This document shows, one piece after another, positions 14,790-23,994 of a stretch of DNA of 64,000 bases (within the stretch, counting starts at the first letter, position 1; every line of letters begins with the position of its first letter). Location: assembly GCA_963776665.1 (NCBI GenBank), contig CAVZNQ010000017.1, forward strand, positions 62,001-126,000, written 5' to 3'. Below the pieces are notes generated by a model that searched no databases, was not told the DNA's origin, and saw only the letters and a list, made by a program, of their open reading frames with translations. Both the position numbers and the translations under genes were made by a program. The DNA is from Roseiarcus sp963776665. Lineage in GTDB: Bacteria > Pseudomonadota > Alphaproteobacteria > Rhizobiales > Beijerinckiaceae.

Positions 14790-16199
14790 TCAGTAGGAAT
14801 AGTACATTTCGAATTCGACCGGATGCGGCGTCATCTCGAAGCGATGGACGTCGGCCATCTTGAGCTCGATATAGCTGTCGATGAAATCGTCCGAGAACAC
14901 GTCGCCGTTCTTCAGGAACGCGCGGTCCTTGTCGAGGCTGGACAGCGCCTCGCGGAGCGAGCCGCACACCGTCGGGATCTTCTTCAATTCCTTCGGCGGC
15001 AGGTCGTAGAGATCCTTGTCCATCGCCGGGCCGGGGTCGATCTTGTTGGTGATGCCGTCGAGTCCGGCCATCAGCATCGCCGCGAAGGCGAGGTAGGGGT
15101 TGGCGCCTGGATCGGGGAAGCGCACTTCGACGCGCTTGGCCTTGGGGTTGGACGTCCACGGGATGCGGCACGAGGCTGAGCGGTTGCGCGCGGAATAGGC
15201 GAGCAGAACCGGGGCCTCGAAGCCGGGGACCAGGCGCTTGTAGCTGTTGGTCGTGGGATTGGTGAAGCCGTTCAGCGCCTTGGCGTGCTTGATGATGCCG
15301 CCGATGTAGTAGAGACATTCCTGGCTCAGGTCGGCGTATTTGTTTCCGGCCATGACCGGCTTGCCGCCCTTCCAGATCGACTGGTGGACGTGCATGCCCG
15401 ACCCGTTGTCGCCGTAGATCGGCTTCGGCATGAAGGTTGCGGTCTTGCCATAGCTCTGCGCGACCATGTGGATGCAGTACTTGTACACCTGCAGGTGGTC
15501 GGCCATCGTCGTCATCGGGCCGAACTTCAGGCCAAGCTCATGCTGCGCGGAGGCGACCTCGTGGTGGTGCTTCTCCACGACGGCGCCCATCTGCGCCATC
15601 GCCGCAAGCATTTCGCCGCGCATGTCCTGCGCCGAATCCTGCGGCGGCACCGGGAAATAGCCGCCCTTGGTGCGGACGCGATGGCCGAGATTGCCGCCCT
15701 CGTAGGACGTATCGGAGTTGGTCGGCAGCTCGATCGAGTCGATCTGGAAGCCGGTGTTGTAGGCGTCGGCGGCGAAACGCACGTCGTCGAAGACGAAGAA
15801 CTCGGCCTCGGGGCCGAAAAAGATGGCGTCGCCGATGCCGGTCGACTTGAGATAAGCCTCGGCTTTCTTGGCGATGCCGCGCGGATCGCGGTTGTAGGGC
15901 TGACCGCTGGCGGGATCGAGGATGTCGCAGGTGATGACCATGGTCGATGCGGCGAAGAACGGGTCCATGCAGGCGGAGGTCGGGTCGGGCATCAGCGTCA
16001 TGTCGAACTCGTTGATCGCCTTCCACCCCGCGATCGAAGACCCGTCGAACATCAGCCCCTCGGACAACGCCTCCTCGTCGATCAGCGTCTGGTCGAATGT
16101 GACGTGCTGCCACTTGCCGCGCGGATCGGTAAAGCGCAGATCGACATATTTGACGTCGTTGTCCTTGATCGCCTTCAGGACATCCTTGGCGGTCTTCAT
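14790..16199 (-). CDS. glnA: Glutamine synthetase type I
   Basis: A 469-residue GlnA, starting MKTAKDVLKAIKDNDVKYVD. It has the beta-grasp motif DPRGKWQHVTF, MFDGSSIAGWKAINEFDM, the metal/ATP site FGPEAEFFVFD, NGSGMHVHQSIWK, NRSASCRIPW and the regulatory adenylylation loop DLYDLPPKEL (Tyr around position 397). It ligates ammonia to glutamate and is controlled by adenylylation and PII. glnB lies 85 bp upstream on the same strand, the usual alphaproteobacterial glnB-glnA pair. Full length, with a strong terminator downstream. Confidence 0.97.
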   Translation of the reverse strand: MKTAKDVLKAIKDNDVKYVDLRFTDPRGKWQHVTFDQTLIDEEALSEGLMFDGSSIAGWKAINEFDMTLMPDPTSACMDPFFAASTMVITCDILDPASGQPYNRDPRGIAKKAEAYLKSTGIGDAIFFGPEAEFFVFDDVRFAADAYNTGFQIDSIELPTNSDTSYEGGNLGHRVRTKGGYFPVPPQDSAQDMRGEMLAAMAQMGAVVEKHHHEVASAQHELGLKFGPMTTMADHLQVYKYCIHMVAQSYGKTATFMPKPIYGDNGSGMHVHQSIWKGGKPVMAGNKYADLSQECLYYIGGIIKHAKALNGFTNPTTNSYKRLVPGFEAPVLLAYSARNRSASCRIPWTSNPKAKRVEVRFPDPGANPYLAFAAMLMAGLDGITNKIDPGPAMDKDLYDLPPKELKKIPTVCGSLREALSSLDKDRAFLKNGDVFSDDFIDSYIELKMADVHRFEMTPHPVEFEMYYSY

Positions 16200-16284
16200 G
16201 GTTTGCCTTTCCTCAAGATTGCGATTGTTCCCTCCCGCCGCGTGAGAGCGGCGGGCAACCCTTCGATGAGCCCCCGAAATGCCG

Positions 16285-16623
16285 TTAAACCGCGTCCGCG
16301 CCGGTCTCGCCGGTGCGGATCCGGATGGCCTCGTCGATCTGCGATACAAATATCTTGCCATCGCCGATGCGGCCGGTCTGGGCGGCGCCCCGGATCGCCT
16401 CGATCGCCGGACCGAGATTCTCGTCCGAGACCACGACCTCGATTTTCACCTTCGGCAGAAAGTCGACGACATATTCGGCGCCGCGATAAAGCTCGGTATG
16501 GCCCTTCTGGCGGCCGAAGCCCTTCGCCTCGAGGACGGTTATGCCTTGGATTCCCGCTTCCTGCAGCGCCTCTTTCACTTCATCGAGCTTGAACGGCTTG
16601 ATGATCGCCTCGATCTTTTTCAT
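16285..16623 (-). CDS. glnB: Nitrogen regulatory protein P-II
   Basis: A 112-residue PII protein: MKKIEAIIKPFKLDEVKEAL, GITVLEAKGFGRQKGH (B-loop region), the T-loop TELYRGAEYVVDFLPK with uridylylation Tyr51, and C-loop RTGETGADAV. It is the 2-oxoglutarate/ATP sensor that controls GlnE/NtrB and glutamine synthetase activity. ATG at 16623; the alternative six codons upstream (MRSFEK) lack support. Upstream 16624-16827 is the promoter region; I looked for a sigma-54 -24/-12 element there and did not see a convincing one. Confidence 0.96.
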   Translation of the reverse strand: MKKIEAIIKPFKLDEVKEALQEAGIQGITVLEAKGFGRQKGHTELYRGAEYVVDFLPKVKIEVVVSDENLGPAIEAIRGAAQTGRIGDGKIFVSQIDEAIRIRTGETGADAV

Positions 16624-16827
16624 TTTTTCGAAACTCCTCATCCCCCCGCGTCGCGCCGCCGCTTTGTTTGGCCCCTCTCGGCGGCGGCAGCCGGGCTGGC
16701 GCGCGCGGGGGTCAATAGCATCGGATCGAGGATCGCGCCACCGGCGCCTGCGGCTGGGTCAGAAGGCCGGCGACGGCCGGTCAGGCGCCTCGCCAATAGG
16801 CAATCTGGCCAATTATCGGGCGGCCGC

Positions 16828-17244
16828 TCAGACCGTCGGGGCCCATTCCCCCGAGCTGAAGATCCGCCACGACGCGAGCCCGGCCTTGGCGACCACCGTT
16901 CGCCCGGACTTGGCGACGCGGACCAGATGGGCGAAGACGCGCGGATGGCGCCAGGCCATCGGCCGCTCCGGCGCGCAGACGGCGCGGTATTCGTCGCTGT
17001 CCGGGTCCTCCATCAGGATCGTGCCGACCAGCTCCGGACGCAGTTGCCGCGGCAGATCGCGGCGGGTCAGCCACTCGCACTCGAATTCGCGGCACACTTC
17101 CGGGCGCGCGGCGTAAATCGCGCACCCGCCCCCGACGCGGCAATTGACGCATAGCGGGCCGGCCGGCTTGTTGAAATGCTCGATCTCCAGCGCCGAGCAA
17201 CACATCGTGCAGGCCCCGCAGGATTTTCCCGGCGCCGCCGCCAT
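16828..17244 (-). CDS. YkgJ-family Cys-cluster protein
   Basis: A 138-residue protein with CGACTMCC near the N-terminus and a second CVNCRVGGGCAIY group, then RPEVCREFECEWL; the Cys spacing is that of the YkgJ/UPF0153 family thought to coordinate Zn or Fe-S. Function unknown. ATG at 17244, 14 bp after the stop of the GT87 gene on the same strand. Confidence 0.88.
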   Translation of the reverse strand: MAAAPGKSCGACTMCCSALEIEHFNKPAGPLCVNCRVGGGCAIYAARPEVCREFECEWLTRRDLPRQLRPELVGTILMEDPDSDEYRAVCAPERPMAWRHPRVFAHLVRVAKSGRTVVAKAGLASWRIFSSGEWAPTV

Positions 17245-17258
17245 CAGTCCCTCTCGCG

Positions 17259-18533
17259 CTAGGGCTCCGCCCGCCGAATCGGAGCATGCCCGAGTGATGT
17301 CCCTATCACTGTTCGAGCGCTGAAGTGAGATGGATCTTTGAACTCGCTGGTGAGCGCGCGGCGCAGGGTCAGGGCGAGGATCGCGGCGATGGTCAAGGGC
17401 GCGAGCGGCAGACCGATCGCGCCGGCGGTCGCGCGCGAGACGAGCGGCAGGACGAACCCGAGCGCCATCAGCGACTTTTCGAACGGCAGAAAGCCGGTGC
17501 GAAGTCCCTCGCCGAGCAGCCACAGCAGCGGGACGGCGAGGAGCGTCAGATCGTAGTCGAGCACGAACGGACTCGCCAGCAGGCCGGCGCAGACGATCGC
17601 CGCGCCCTCCCCCGGCGCACGAAAGGCGCGCCGTTCAAGCTCCCAAAGCGCGGCCACGACACAGAGCGCCGCAGCGATCTGCGCTCCCCAGGCGAGCGCA
17701 AGCGATCCATGCATGAGCCGGACCGCGGCGAAGACGCTCTGCATTTTCTCGTCGCCGACCAGATTGTGCTCCAGCGCCGCGCGGGCGAGCCGGGAATCGG
17801 CGAAAAAGCCGGCCCACGTGGTCCAGCCGAACGCGGCGAGCGAGGCGGCCGAAAACGCCGTCGCGGTCGCCGCGGCGACGATCAGGGCGGTCCAGCGGCG
17901 GGAGAAGACGAGCGCGAACGGGATGACCAAGGCGAGGTGCGGCTTGAACGCCATCGCGCCAAAAAGTACGCCGGCGAGGGCCGGCCTCCTGTCCATCGCC
18001 AGGAGACCGCCGCCGATCAGCGCCGCGCTCAAGAAACCGTTCTGACCGTGGGCAGCGTTCAGGAACACCGCCGGGAAGGCGAGGAACGCCACCGGGTCGA
18101 GCGACGGCAGATAGAAACGCAGGACGCGATAGAATGCGTAGCCGGTCGCCGTGAGCCAGGCTGCGAGCGACCAGAAATAGGGAGCGAGCGCGAGCGGGAG
18201 CGAGATCAGGAGCGCCGGCGGGGGGTAGAAGAACGCGGTATAGCCGACCTCCGGACCGAACAGCGCCTTCTGCGCCGCCCAATGCGCGCCGACGTCGTAG
18301 GCGAGCGCCGGACGTCCGTCGAGCGCCAGGCGCGAGGCGGCGTAGAAGCCGACGAAGTCGGTTCCGATCGGCTTGCCTTCGCGATCGAGGCCGCCCTGGC
18401 TCAGCGCGATCCAGCCGGCGGCGCCGACGAGCGTGAGCGCAAGCAGGATCCGCGCATAGGCGCGCGCCCGTTCGGCGTCGAGCCAGGCGCAATCGGCGAG
18501 CGCCGTCGCCGCCCGGCCGATGGAGGATGTCAT
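17259..18533 (-). CDS. GT87 (DUF2029) membrane mannosyltransferase-like protein
   Basis: A 424-residue polytopic membrane protein with about ten helices. The first periplasmic loop carries GTDFVGFYAASRLALDG, the GTDF/Y motif and aspartate typical of GT87 polyprenol-phosphate-dependent glycosyltransferases, followed by FFYPPPALLI and GQNGFLSAAL (conserved GQN). Such enzymes mannosylate lipids or glycans from polyprenyl-P-mannose. Acceptor unknown. ATG at 18533 follows a plausible ribosome site; YkgJ gene is immediately downstream. Confidence 0.8.
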   Translation of the reverse strand: MTSSIGRAATALADCAWLDAERARAYARILLALTLVGAAGWIALSQGGLDREGKPIGTDFVGFYAASRLALDGRPALAYDVGAHWAAQKALFGPEVGYTAFFYPPPALLISLPLALAPYFWSLAAWLTATGYAFYRVLRFYLPSLDPVAFLAFPAVFLNAAHGQNGFLSAALIGGGLLAMDRRPALAGVLFGAMAFKPHLALVIPFALVFSRRWTALIVAAATATAFSAASLAAFGWTTWAGFFADSRLARAALEHNLVGDEKMQSVFAAVRLMHGSLALAWGAQIAAALCVVAALWELERRAFRAPGEGAAIVCAGLLASPFVLDYDLTLLAVPLLWLLGEGLRTGFLPFEKSLMALGFVLPLVSRATAGAIGLPLAPLTIAAILALTLRRALTSEFKDPSHFSARTVIGTSLGHAPIRRAEP

Positions 18534-18749
18534 GTTGCGTCGTCTCGCCGGCTTTTCGTGAGCCGCTCAGGCTAACGCGCCCGCGGTTAATGGGCGCATA
18601 AGCGGGCGAGCCCGGCTCGCGAGGCCTCCTTTGGGCGAATTGCGGTCTGACGGTTTCGGGCGTAGGGTTGGCGCTGTATTCTTTAGCGCATAACGCTTGA
18701 ATTTGGCCCTCGACGCATGGCGTCGACGCCGATCGACCGGGAGGAAAGC

Positions 18750-19712
18750 ATGGGGCGACCGGCGGTCGCGGACCACGCGGACCGTGTTCTCAAAGTCATT
18801 GCTGGCAACGAGGCCGCGAGCTCGGCGCTCGCCGCCTCCTGGCGCCGGTCCGGCGCGCTGCACGCCCTCGACCCCTCCAGCCGGGCTGCGTCGGAGCGGC
18901 TGCCTGAAGAAGAGATCGCGCGGTCGCGCGAACGAATGGGCCCGTTGCTCGCCGCGGCGCAGGGAAGCATCGACCGGCTTTTCCTCGCGGTCGGCGGCGT
19001 CGGCTGCTCGGTGGTGCTGGCCGATCCGGCCGGGGTGATTCTCGATCGCCGCGGCGCGCCCTGCGACGATCGCCTCTTTGATGGTTCGGGACTTTGGACC
19101 GGCGCTATCTGGAGCGAAAAACACGAAGGCACCAACGGCATCGGGACCTGCCTCGTCGAGGAGCGTGCGGTCACGATTGATCGCGATCAGCACTTTTTCA
19201 CCCGCAATTCAGGCCTGTTTTGCACCACCGCGCCCATTTTTGACGAGCATGGCGATCTCGCCGCGGCGCTCGACGTCTCCTCCTGCCGGGCCGATCTGAC
19301 CGACGGCTTCGCGCGTCTGATCGCGAGCTCGGTCGCCGACGCGGCTCGGGGCATCGAAGCGGAAAATTTCCGCCTCGCTTTTCCCAAGGCGCGCATCCTG
19401 CTCGCGCCGACAGGCGACCGGTATGGGTCGTCTCTGCTTGCGGTTGACCGGGACGACCTCGTTATCGGCGCCACACGCGCGGCCCGGATCGGCCTCGGCG
19501 TCAGCGCATCCAGCCTCAAGCAGCCGACCCCGGCCGCAGACCTCATTGGACGCGCCGGGGCCGAAAGCGACGACATCGACGCGGCGGAGCGCGCCGTCCT
19601 TCTGCGGGCGCTCGCGCGCTCGAGCGGCAATGTCTCCAGGGCGGCGAAGGAGCTCAAAGTGTCGCGAGCCACATTCCACAGAAAGATGAAGGAACTTCGC
19701 CTGCGCGACTGA
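18750..19712 (+). CDS. AcoR-like GAF-Fis regulator lacking the AAA+ domain
   Basis: A 320-residue regulator. The N-terminal GAF-type sensor (EKHEGTNGIGTCLVEERAVT is the highly conserved AcoR signature) is followed directly by a short linker and a C-terminal Fis-type HTH (ALARSSGNVSRAAKELKVSR, ATFHRKMKEL). The central sigma-54-interacting AAA+ domain of AcoR (with GAFTGA and Walker motifs) is absent. ATG at 18750 with a strong GGGAGGAAAG site is preferred over the ATG at 18717. It stands 141 bp upstream of an aldehyde dehydrogenase that it probably controls; an inverted repeat at 19729-19748 lies between them. Confidence 0.82.
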   Translation: MGRPAVADHADRVLKVIAGNEAASSALAASWRRSGALHALDPSSRAASERLPEEEIARSRERMGPLLAAAQGSIDRLFLAVGGVGCSVVLADPAGVILDRRGAPCDDRLFDGSGLWTGAIWSEKHEGTNGIGTCLVEERAVTIDRDQHFFTRNSGLFCTTAPIFDEHGDLAAALDVSSCRADLTDGFARLIASSVADAARGIEAENFRLAFPKARILLAPTGDRYGSSLLAVDRDDLVIGATRAARIGLGVSASSLKQPTPAADLIGRAGAESDDIDAAERAVLLRALARSSGNVSRAAKELKVSRATFHRKMKELRLRD

Positions 19713-19728
19713 CGAATCCGCGCCCAAC

Positions 19729-19748
19729 GTGTCGCAAATCTGAGACAC
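19729..19748. promoter_or_regulatory. GTGTC-N10-GACAC inverted repeat, candidate operator
   Basis: GTGTC, ten bases, GACAC sits 17 bp after the regulator stop and about 105 bp before the aldehyde dehydrogenase start. The half-site spacing fits a dimeric Fis-type HTH, and related AcoR-like regulators bind TGTC/GACA palindromes. This is inferred from position and symmetry only. Confidence 0.45.
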
Positions 19749-19853
19749 TTCCCGGCGCTCCCCGCCGGGAGGGACTCCTCAGCGCGCAACGCGAGAGCGA
19801 AACCTTGCGGTCAACGCCGTTCTTCGAGCGGCGCAACTCAAGGGAAGAAGCCC

Positions 19854-21371
<1,518 letters not shown>

Positions 21372-21391
21372 TCGGCGCGGCTTGAGAACAG

Positions 21392-21428
21392 CGGCGGCGC
21401 GGGCGGTTTCCGCGCCGCCGAAGCTTTT
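21392..21428 (+). terminator. Hairpin between aldehyde dehydrogenase and DUF779 gene
   Basis: An 11-bp GC stem (CGGCGGCGCGG / CCGCGCCGCCG, 7-nt loop) followed by AAGCTTTT begins about 20 bp after the aldehyde dehydrogenase stop. It could attenuate transcription into the next gene or stabilise the mRNA 3' end; the T-run is short. Confidence 0.5.
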
Positions 21429-21440
21429 GGAGCACAACAA

Positions 21441-21785
21441 ATGGGCACTGTGACCGCGACTCCCGAGGCCCTCGGCTTGATCGCTGAAATCGTCGCCGAC
21501 CACGGACCTGTGATGTTCCATCAGTCAGGCGGGTGCTGCGACGGGTCCTCGCCGATGTGCTACCCCCGCGGCGAGTTCCTGATCGGCGACTATGACGTGA
21601 AACTGGGCGAGATCGGCGGCGCGCCCTTCTACATCAGCGGCCCGCAATACGAGGCGTGGAAGCACACCGATATCGTGATCGACGTCGTGCGGGGACGCGG
21701 CGGCATGTTCTCGCTCGACAACGGCCGCGAGCGGCGCTTCCTCGTCCGCTCGGACATGTGCGCGCTTCCGGCCACGACGGGCTAG
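21441..21785 (+). CDS. DUF779 protein
   Basis: A 114-residue protein matching the DUF779 family: VMFHQSGGCCDGSSPMCYPR (paired Cys) and GDYDVKLGEIGGAPFYISG. The cysteines (CC...C) and their conservation suggest metal binding, but the function is unknown. DUF779 genes regularly follow AldB/AcoD-type aldehyde dehydrogenases, as here (69-bp gap with a hairpin). ATG at 21441 after TTGGAGC. Confidence 0.87.
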   Translation: MGTVTATPEALGLIAEIVADHGPVMFHQSGGCCDGSSPMCYPRGEFLIGDYDVKLGEIGGAPFYISGPQYEAWKHTDIVIDVVRGRGGMFSLDNGRERRFLVRSDMCALPATTG

Positions 21786-22171
21786 GGTCGCGCTGCAGCA
21801 CTCGCCAGGCTGGCCGCAGCCTTCGGTAAAGCCCCCGCGACCAGAAAAACGAGCGATAGTCTCTTGCGATTATCAGAATGGCGTGCTATCGTGCCAACTG
21901 TCGCCGATCGGGGATCGCCTGTCCGGCGAATGCGGAACGGGGGCGAAGGCCAAGAGGGATCCGCCGGTATCGGACATGCGACTTAAGTCATTGAAATATT
22001 GGACATTTATAGGCAAATCGGCCTTTGGATTTTCTTCCAGCGATTTGGATTTTATTTCCCTTCGCTTTGGATTTTCCTTCCCCCGGGGCCTTTGATTTCC
22101 TTCCGACGGCTTGGAAAACGTTCTTCCGGCGCCGCCTCGGGGCGCGGTCTTTATCATATCTTCGTCGTATT
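21786..22171. other. Intergenic stretch between convergent genes
   Basis: About 385 bp with no convincing gene, between the DUF779 gene and the AraC gene (convergent). Its right half is markedly T-rich on the plus strand and carries the imperfect direct repeats described separately (22024-22106). The left half has no structure I can identify. Confidence 0.6.
22024..22106. repeat. Four imperfect direct repeats of TTTGGATTTTCTTCC
   Basis: Copies of TTTGGATTTT start at 22024, 22044 and 22066 and a degenerate copy TTTGATTTCC at 22091. Spacing is about 20-25 bp (roughly two helical turns), each copy usually followed by TTCC. They lie in the non-coding gap behind two convergent genes, a base composition very different from the surroundings. 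Confidence 0.65.
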
Positions 22172-23002
22172 TTAGGGGACGCGCCTCCGTCCATGCGCGG
22201 TCGCCAGCCGGTAGGCGCCAGGCGTAAGGCCGACGGATTTGCGGAACTGGCGGGTGAACGCGGCCTGGTCGGCGTAGCCGCATTCGAGCGCCAGTTCGCT
22301 CAACGGCGCGTCGGCGCGCCGGAGCCGGTCGCACGCCCGCCCGATGCGCAGCCGGGCCAGATACTGGCCGGCCGAGAGGCCGAACAGAGCCCGCAGCCTC
22401 TGGTCGAACTGGAACGGCGACAGGCCGGCGCGCGCGGCGAGATCGGGGACGCGCAGCGGCTGGTCGAGATGGTCGTCGATATAGGCGAGCGCGGCGGCAA
22501 GCGCCGCCGGAACCAGGCCGGGCCGCGACAGCGCCGGGGCGTCGCGGGAAATGCCGACAAGGCCTCGAATGGCGCCATCGGCGTCCATGAGCGGCTCTTT
22601 CCAGGTCAGGCACCAGCCTTCGCCGCCGTCGGGATAGAGATGAAGCTCCAGCCGGCCGCGGATCGACAAGCCGTCCGCGATGACCTTGAGGTCCTGAGCC
22701 TCGAAACGCTCGCCGAGAGGGGGCGCAAAAGTCTGGCTCGCCTTGCGGCCGACAAGCGCTCGCTTGTCGGCGAAGCCGCAGCGTTCGGCGAGCGTCTGGT
22801 TGACCGCGACGTAGCGCGCCTCACGATCCTTGATGAAGAATACGATGTCGGCGATATGGTCGAAAAGTTCGATTGCCGGAAACGGTCGACCGAGCGCGGC
22901 GGCAAGCGCGGCCGCGGCATCATCCTCGGCCGGGCGGGGCGTTTTTTGGCCCATTTTCAAGCGGCGGCCCGTCTTTTCATCAAGATCGTACGCTGAGGAC
23001 AT
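22172..23002 (-). CDS. PAS-domain AraC-family transcriptional regulator
   Basis: A 276-residue regulator. The N-terminal half is a PAS-like sensor (DHIADIVFFIKDREARYVAV, EAQDLKVIADGLSIRGRLEL) and the C-terminal about 100 residues form the double AraC HTH (LRVPDLAARAGLSPFQFDQR, then LECGYADQAAFTRQFRKSVG). Divergent from the hydroxyproline-type genes with only 45 bp between starts, so an alternative ATG at 22954 (MGQKTP) would leave a more normal promoter. Known hydroxyproline pathway regulators (LhpR) are AraC family, which supports a role here. Confidence 0.85.
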   Translation of the reverse strand: MSSAYDLDEKTGRRLKMGQKTPRPAEDDAAAALAAALGRPFPAIELFDHIADIVFFIKDREARYVAVNQTLAERCGFADKRALVGRKASQTFAPPLGERFEAQDLKVIADGLSIRGRLELHLYPDGGEGWCLTWKEPLMDADGAIRGLVGISRDAPALSRPGLVPAALAAALAYIDDHLDQPLRVPDLAARAGLSPFQFDQRLRALFGLSAGQYLARLRIGRACDRLRRADAPLSELALECGYADQAAFTRQFRKSVGLTPGAYRLATAHGRRRVP

Positions 23003-23047
23003 GCGAAAGTAGCCGAACGTTACGACCCGATTCCAGGAACCGCCAGC

Positions 23048-23989
23048 ATGTCCTCGCAAGTTTTTTCCGGAGCCATTCCGGCCCTGATGACTCCCTGCGC
23101 CGCCGATCGGCGCCCGGATTTCGACGCCCTCGCGCGCACCGGGCGCGAGCTCGTCGACGCGGGGATGTCGGGACTGGTCTATTGCGGGTCGATGGGCGAC
23201 TGGCCGCTCCTGACTCTCGAGCAGCGGATGGAGGGCGTCGAGCGCCTGGCGAACGCGGGCCTCCCGGTCATCGTCGGCACCGGGGCGCAGAACACGGCGC
23301 AGGCCGCGGCCCTCGCGCGTCACGCCAAGACTGGAGGCGCGCGCGGGTTGATGATCATCCCGCGCGTCCTCTCGCGCGGTTCGTCGGCGGCGGCCCAGCG
23401 CGCCCATTTCGCCAGCGTTCTCGAGGCGGCGGTCGACCTGCCCTCGGTCATCTACAACAGTCCCTATTATGGCTTCCAGACCCGTGCGGAGCTGTTCTTC
23501 GACCTGCGCCGGGAATACCCGCATCTCGTCGGGTTCAAGGAGTTCGGCGGCGCGGAATCGTTGAGCTACGCTGCGGAGCACATCGCCGGGCGCGAGGCGG
23601 GAGTCGCGCTCATGGTTGGGGTCGACACCCAGGTGTTCCACGGCATCGTCAATTGCGGGGCCTCCGGCGTCATCACTGGCATCGGCAATGTTCTGCCGCG
23701 CGAGGTGTTGCGCCTGGTCGAGCTTTGCCAGCGCGCGGCCAAGGGCGACCCCGAGGCGCGGCGCCTCGCGCTCGAGCTCGAAGACGCGCTGGCTCCGCTC
23801 TCTGTGTTTGATGAGGGCGTCGACCTCGTGCTCTATTTCAAGCGCCTGATGACGCTTCAGGGGCATGAGGAATATGCGTTGCAGCTCAATGCTTTCGATG
23901 CCCTGAGCCCTTCCCAGGAGACTCTGGCGGTTCGGCGGTTCAAGACGTTTCGCTCCTGGTACGCGTCATGGCGCGGGGCGAAGGACTGA
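23048..23989 (+). CDS. DapA-family lyase/deaminase, probable Pyr4H2C deaminase (LhpC-like)
   Basis: A 313-residue class I aldolase-fold enzyme. The Schiff-base Lys is at about residue 164 (LVGFKEFGGAES), with the conserved Tyr at 136 in VIYNSPYYGF. The DHDPS/NAL family includes LhpC, which deaminates 1-pyrroline-4-hydroxy-2-carboxylate to alpha-ketoglutarate semialdehyde in hydroxyproline catabolism; the directly following epimerase (5 bp) makes that the likely reaction. True DapA in lysine synthesis would not normally sit here. ATG at 23048. Confidence 0.8.
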   Translation: MSSQVFSGAIPALMTPCAADRRPDFDALARTGRELVDAGMSGLVYCGSMGDWPLLTLEQRMEGVERLANAGLPVIVGTGAQNTAQAAALARHAKTGGARGLMIIPRVLSRGSSAAAQRAHFASVLEAAVDLPSVIYNSPYYGFQTRAELFFDLRREYPHLVGFKEFGGAESLSYAAEHIAGREAGVALMVGVDTQVFHGIVNCGASGVITGIGNVLPREVLRLVELCQRAAKGDPEARRLALELEDALAPLSVFDEGVDLVLYFKRLMTLQGHEEYALQLNAFDALSPSQETLAVRRFKTFRSWYASWRGAKD

Positions 23990-23994
23990 GCGCC

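Noticed and set aside
16624..16827. Sigma-54 promoter upstream of glnB
   Set aside because: Looked for TGGCAC-N5-TTGCA on the minus strand; no adequate match.
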